Under the pieces are notes generated by a model. The model saw nothing but the letters and a program-made list of their open reading frames with translations, did no database searches and was not told the DNA's origin. Both the position numbers and the translations under genes were made by a program. A stretch of DNA of 40,542 nt from an uncultured Verrucomicrobiota bacterium (GTDB lineage Bacteria > Verrucomicrobiota > Verrucomicrobiia > Limisphaerales > CAIYYI01): positions 1 through 40,542 of the forward strand of contig CAIYYI010000326.1 of NCBI GenBank assembly GCA_903930345.1. Direction: 5' to 3'. Positions 39,826-40,542 of the stretch are shown here, piece by piece; position 1 is the first letter of the stretch, and the number at the start of each line of letters is the position of its first letter.

Positions 39826-40371
39826 TCAATGCACCAACGCCTGGGAAAGAGCGTGCAGGTGGATGATTTTGCGGACAACCCCGGAGAGGTCCGGCAAGAC
39901 CAGGTCGTGGTGGACCGGGCCGTTCCAAGGGGAACGCACCAATAGCGAGAGGCAGCCACTGGCCCGGGCGGCCTCGGCATCCTGCCATTTATCGCTGATG
40001 ACGTAGCAGCGATCCAAATCCAGATGCCACTTGAAGCCCGATTCGGTGATCAGACCCGGTTTCGGTTTGCGACAGGGGCAACGATCCATCTCGTCATGCG
40101 GGCAAGTCAGGATTTCATCCACCGGAAAAGCGGCACCCAGCAACTGATGCATCCGGTCCAATTCCCGGCGGGCAAGGTAGCCACGGGAGAGGCCGGGTTG
40201 ATTGGTGGTGACGATCAACAGAAAACCAGCGGCCTTGAGGGCGCGCAACGGCTCCACCGCCTCATCCTTGATCAGGAACTCCTCCACGCAGCGCGGGGAG
40301 AATTGTTGCCGATTCTGAATCCGCACCTGATTCAGTATCCCGTCACGTTCGATGAAGACTGCATGCTTCAT
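39826..40371 (-). CDS. gmhB: HAD-IIIA phosphatase of the GmhB type
   Basis: 181 aa from the ATG at 40371 (MKHAVFIERDGILN); the frame is open 14 codons further. HAD motif II TTNQPGLSRG, zinc-binding CPHDEMDRCPCRKPKPG with motif III Lys and motif IV VISDKWQDAEAARASG match D-glycero-D-manno-heptose-1,7-bisphosphate 7-phosphatase, which makes the LPS core heptose. Motif I is the oddity: FIERDG has Glu8 where the family has the nucleophile Asp (FLDRDG). Asp10 is present. Either the Glu is the normal state of a sub-family or the enzyme is impaired or has a changed role. It is convergent with the BamE-like gene, 13 bases apart. Confidence 0.8.
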   Translation of the reverse strand: MKHAVFIERDGILNQVRIQNRQQFSPRCVEEFLIKDEAVEPLRALKAAGFLLIVTTNQPGLSRGYLARRELDRMHQLLGAAFPVDEILTCPHDEMDRCPCRKPKPGLITESGFKWHLDLDRCYVISDKWQDAEAARASGCLSLLVRSPWNGPVHHDLVLPDLSGVVRKIIHLHALSQALVH

Positions 40372-40413
40372 ACCAGTGCATAAAGCATATCCCGGCCCAA
40401 CTTTTTGAAGCAA

Positions 40414-40542
40414 AACGATTTTTTACAAGATTTTGATTATAAATTGTTTACAACTATCTCAATTCTAAGAGACCACGAGTTTAAAGGTAACTCTAATTAT
40501 TTCAATTAGCTCACTTAAACCCAGAACAGGCCCCGGCGGCTC
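40414..40542. other. AT-rich edge without a recognisable gene
   Basis: From about 40414 to 40520 the sequence is strongly AT-rich (about 70 percent AT by eye), unlike the GC-rich rest of the window. TTGTTTACAA (40445-40454) and TAATTATTTCAATTA (40494-40508) contain short inverted repeats. It is probably a promoter or regulatory region of a gene beyond the window, or the edge of a transferred segment. Confidence 0.5.

Noticed and set aside
39806-39830. TGACC-GGA-GGTCA hairpin between the convergent lipoprotein and phosphatase genes
   Set aside because: The stem is only five bases and no T tract follows on either strand, so a terminator is not supported.

Overview
The window is GC-rich (except for an AT-rich right edge) and reads like a chromosomal segment of a member of the Verrucomicrobiota, probably a Limisphaerales/Pedosphaera-like bacterium. 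This assignment is an inference. It rests on the mix of large secreted polysaccharide-related proteins, a secreted protein with a DPDHDGMNNLAEYLADTNPT-type calcium motif, a YadA-like head protein with an S74-type chaperone tail, and a TM-anchored protein ending in a LYSVGADFKDDGG motif. No tRNA, rRNA, CRISPR array, transposase or phage module was seen.

Layout. 1-297 is the end of ilvC, closed by a strong terminator (323-355). 413-5753 (+) is a three-gene operon with ATGA overlaps: sensor kinase, OmpR-type regulator, secreted ankyrin protein. 5819-9561 (-) holds a chemoreceptor, a small exported Cache/PDC-like protein and an alginate-export-type porin. 9767-16184 (+) holds a GH43 enzyme, a YaeR-type glyoxalase-fold protein, a TM-anchored unknown and a secreted beta-helix/LamG protein. 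16281-18959 (-) is a secreted GH-A-like hydrolase. 19080-22283 (-) is carB. 22284-22957 has no intact gene and holds a probable gene remnant and palindromic repeats. 22958-23980 (-) is a YahK-type zinc alcohol dehydrogenase.

24138-33358 (-) is the most unusual part: eight genes in one tight array. In transcription order they are a PqqD-like 78-aa protein, an ATP-grasp enzyme, a fold-type III PLP decarboxylase, a urea-transporter/M23 fusion, a TPR/outer-membrane-barrel protein, a TPR protein, a YadA-head/S74 protein and a secreted calcium-motif protein. The decarboxylase begins with a YEKPII motif that resembles the leader motif read by PqqD-like recognition elements in RiPP systems, so the PqqD protein may dock on the enzyme itself. 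The operon is preceded by an intrinsic terminator that looks like an attenuator, and a 32-codon ORF runs through it.

33735-37631 (+) is a 1298-aa secreted protein with carbohydrate-binding-like ends and a propeller-like middle. It is followed by a methyltransferase, a histone-deacetylase-like hydrolase, a BamE-like lipoprotein and, convergently, a GmhB-type HAD phosphatase with Glu at the nucleophile position.

A window-wide theme is that several genes lack a Shine-Dalgarno sequence. Instead they have a -35/-10 pair placed so that transcription should start at or next to the ATG, which suggests leaderless mRNAs.
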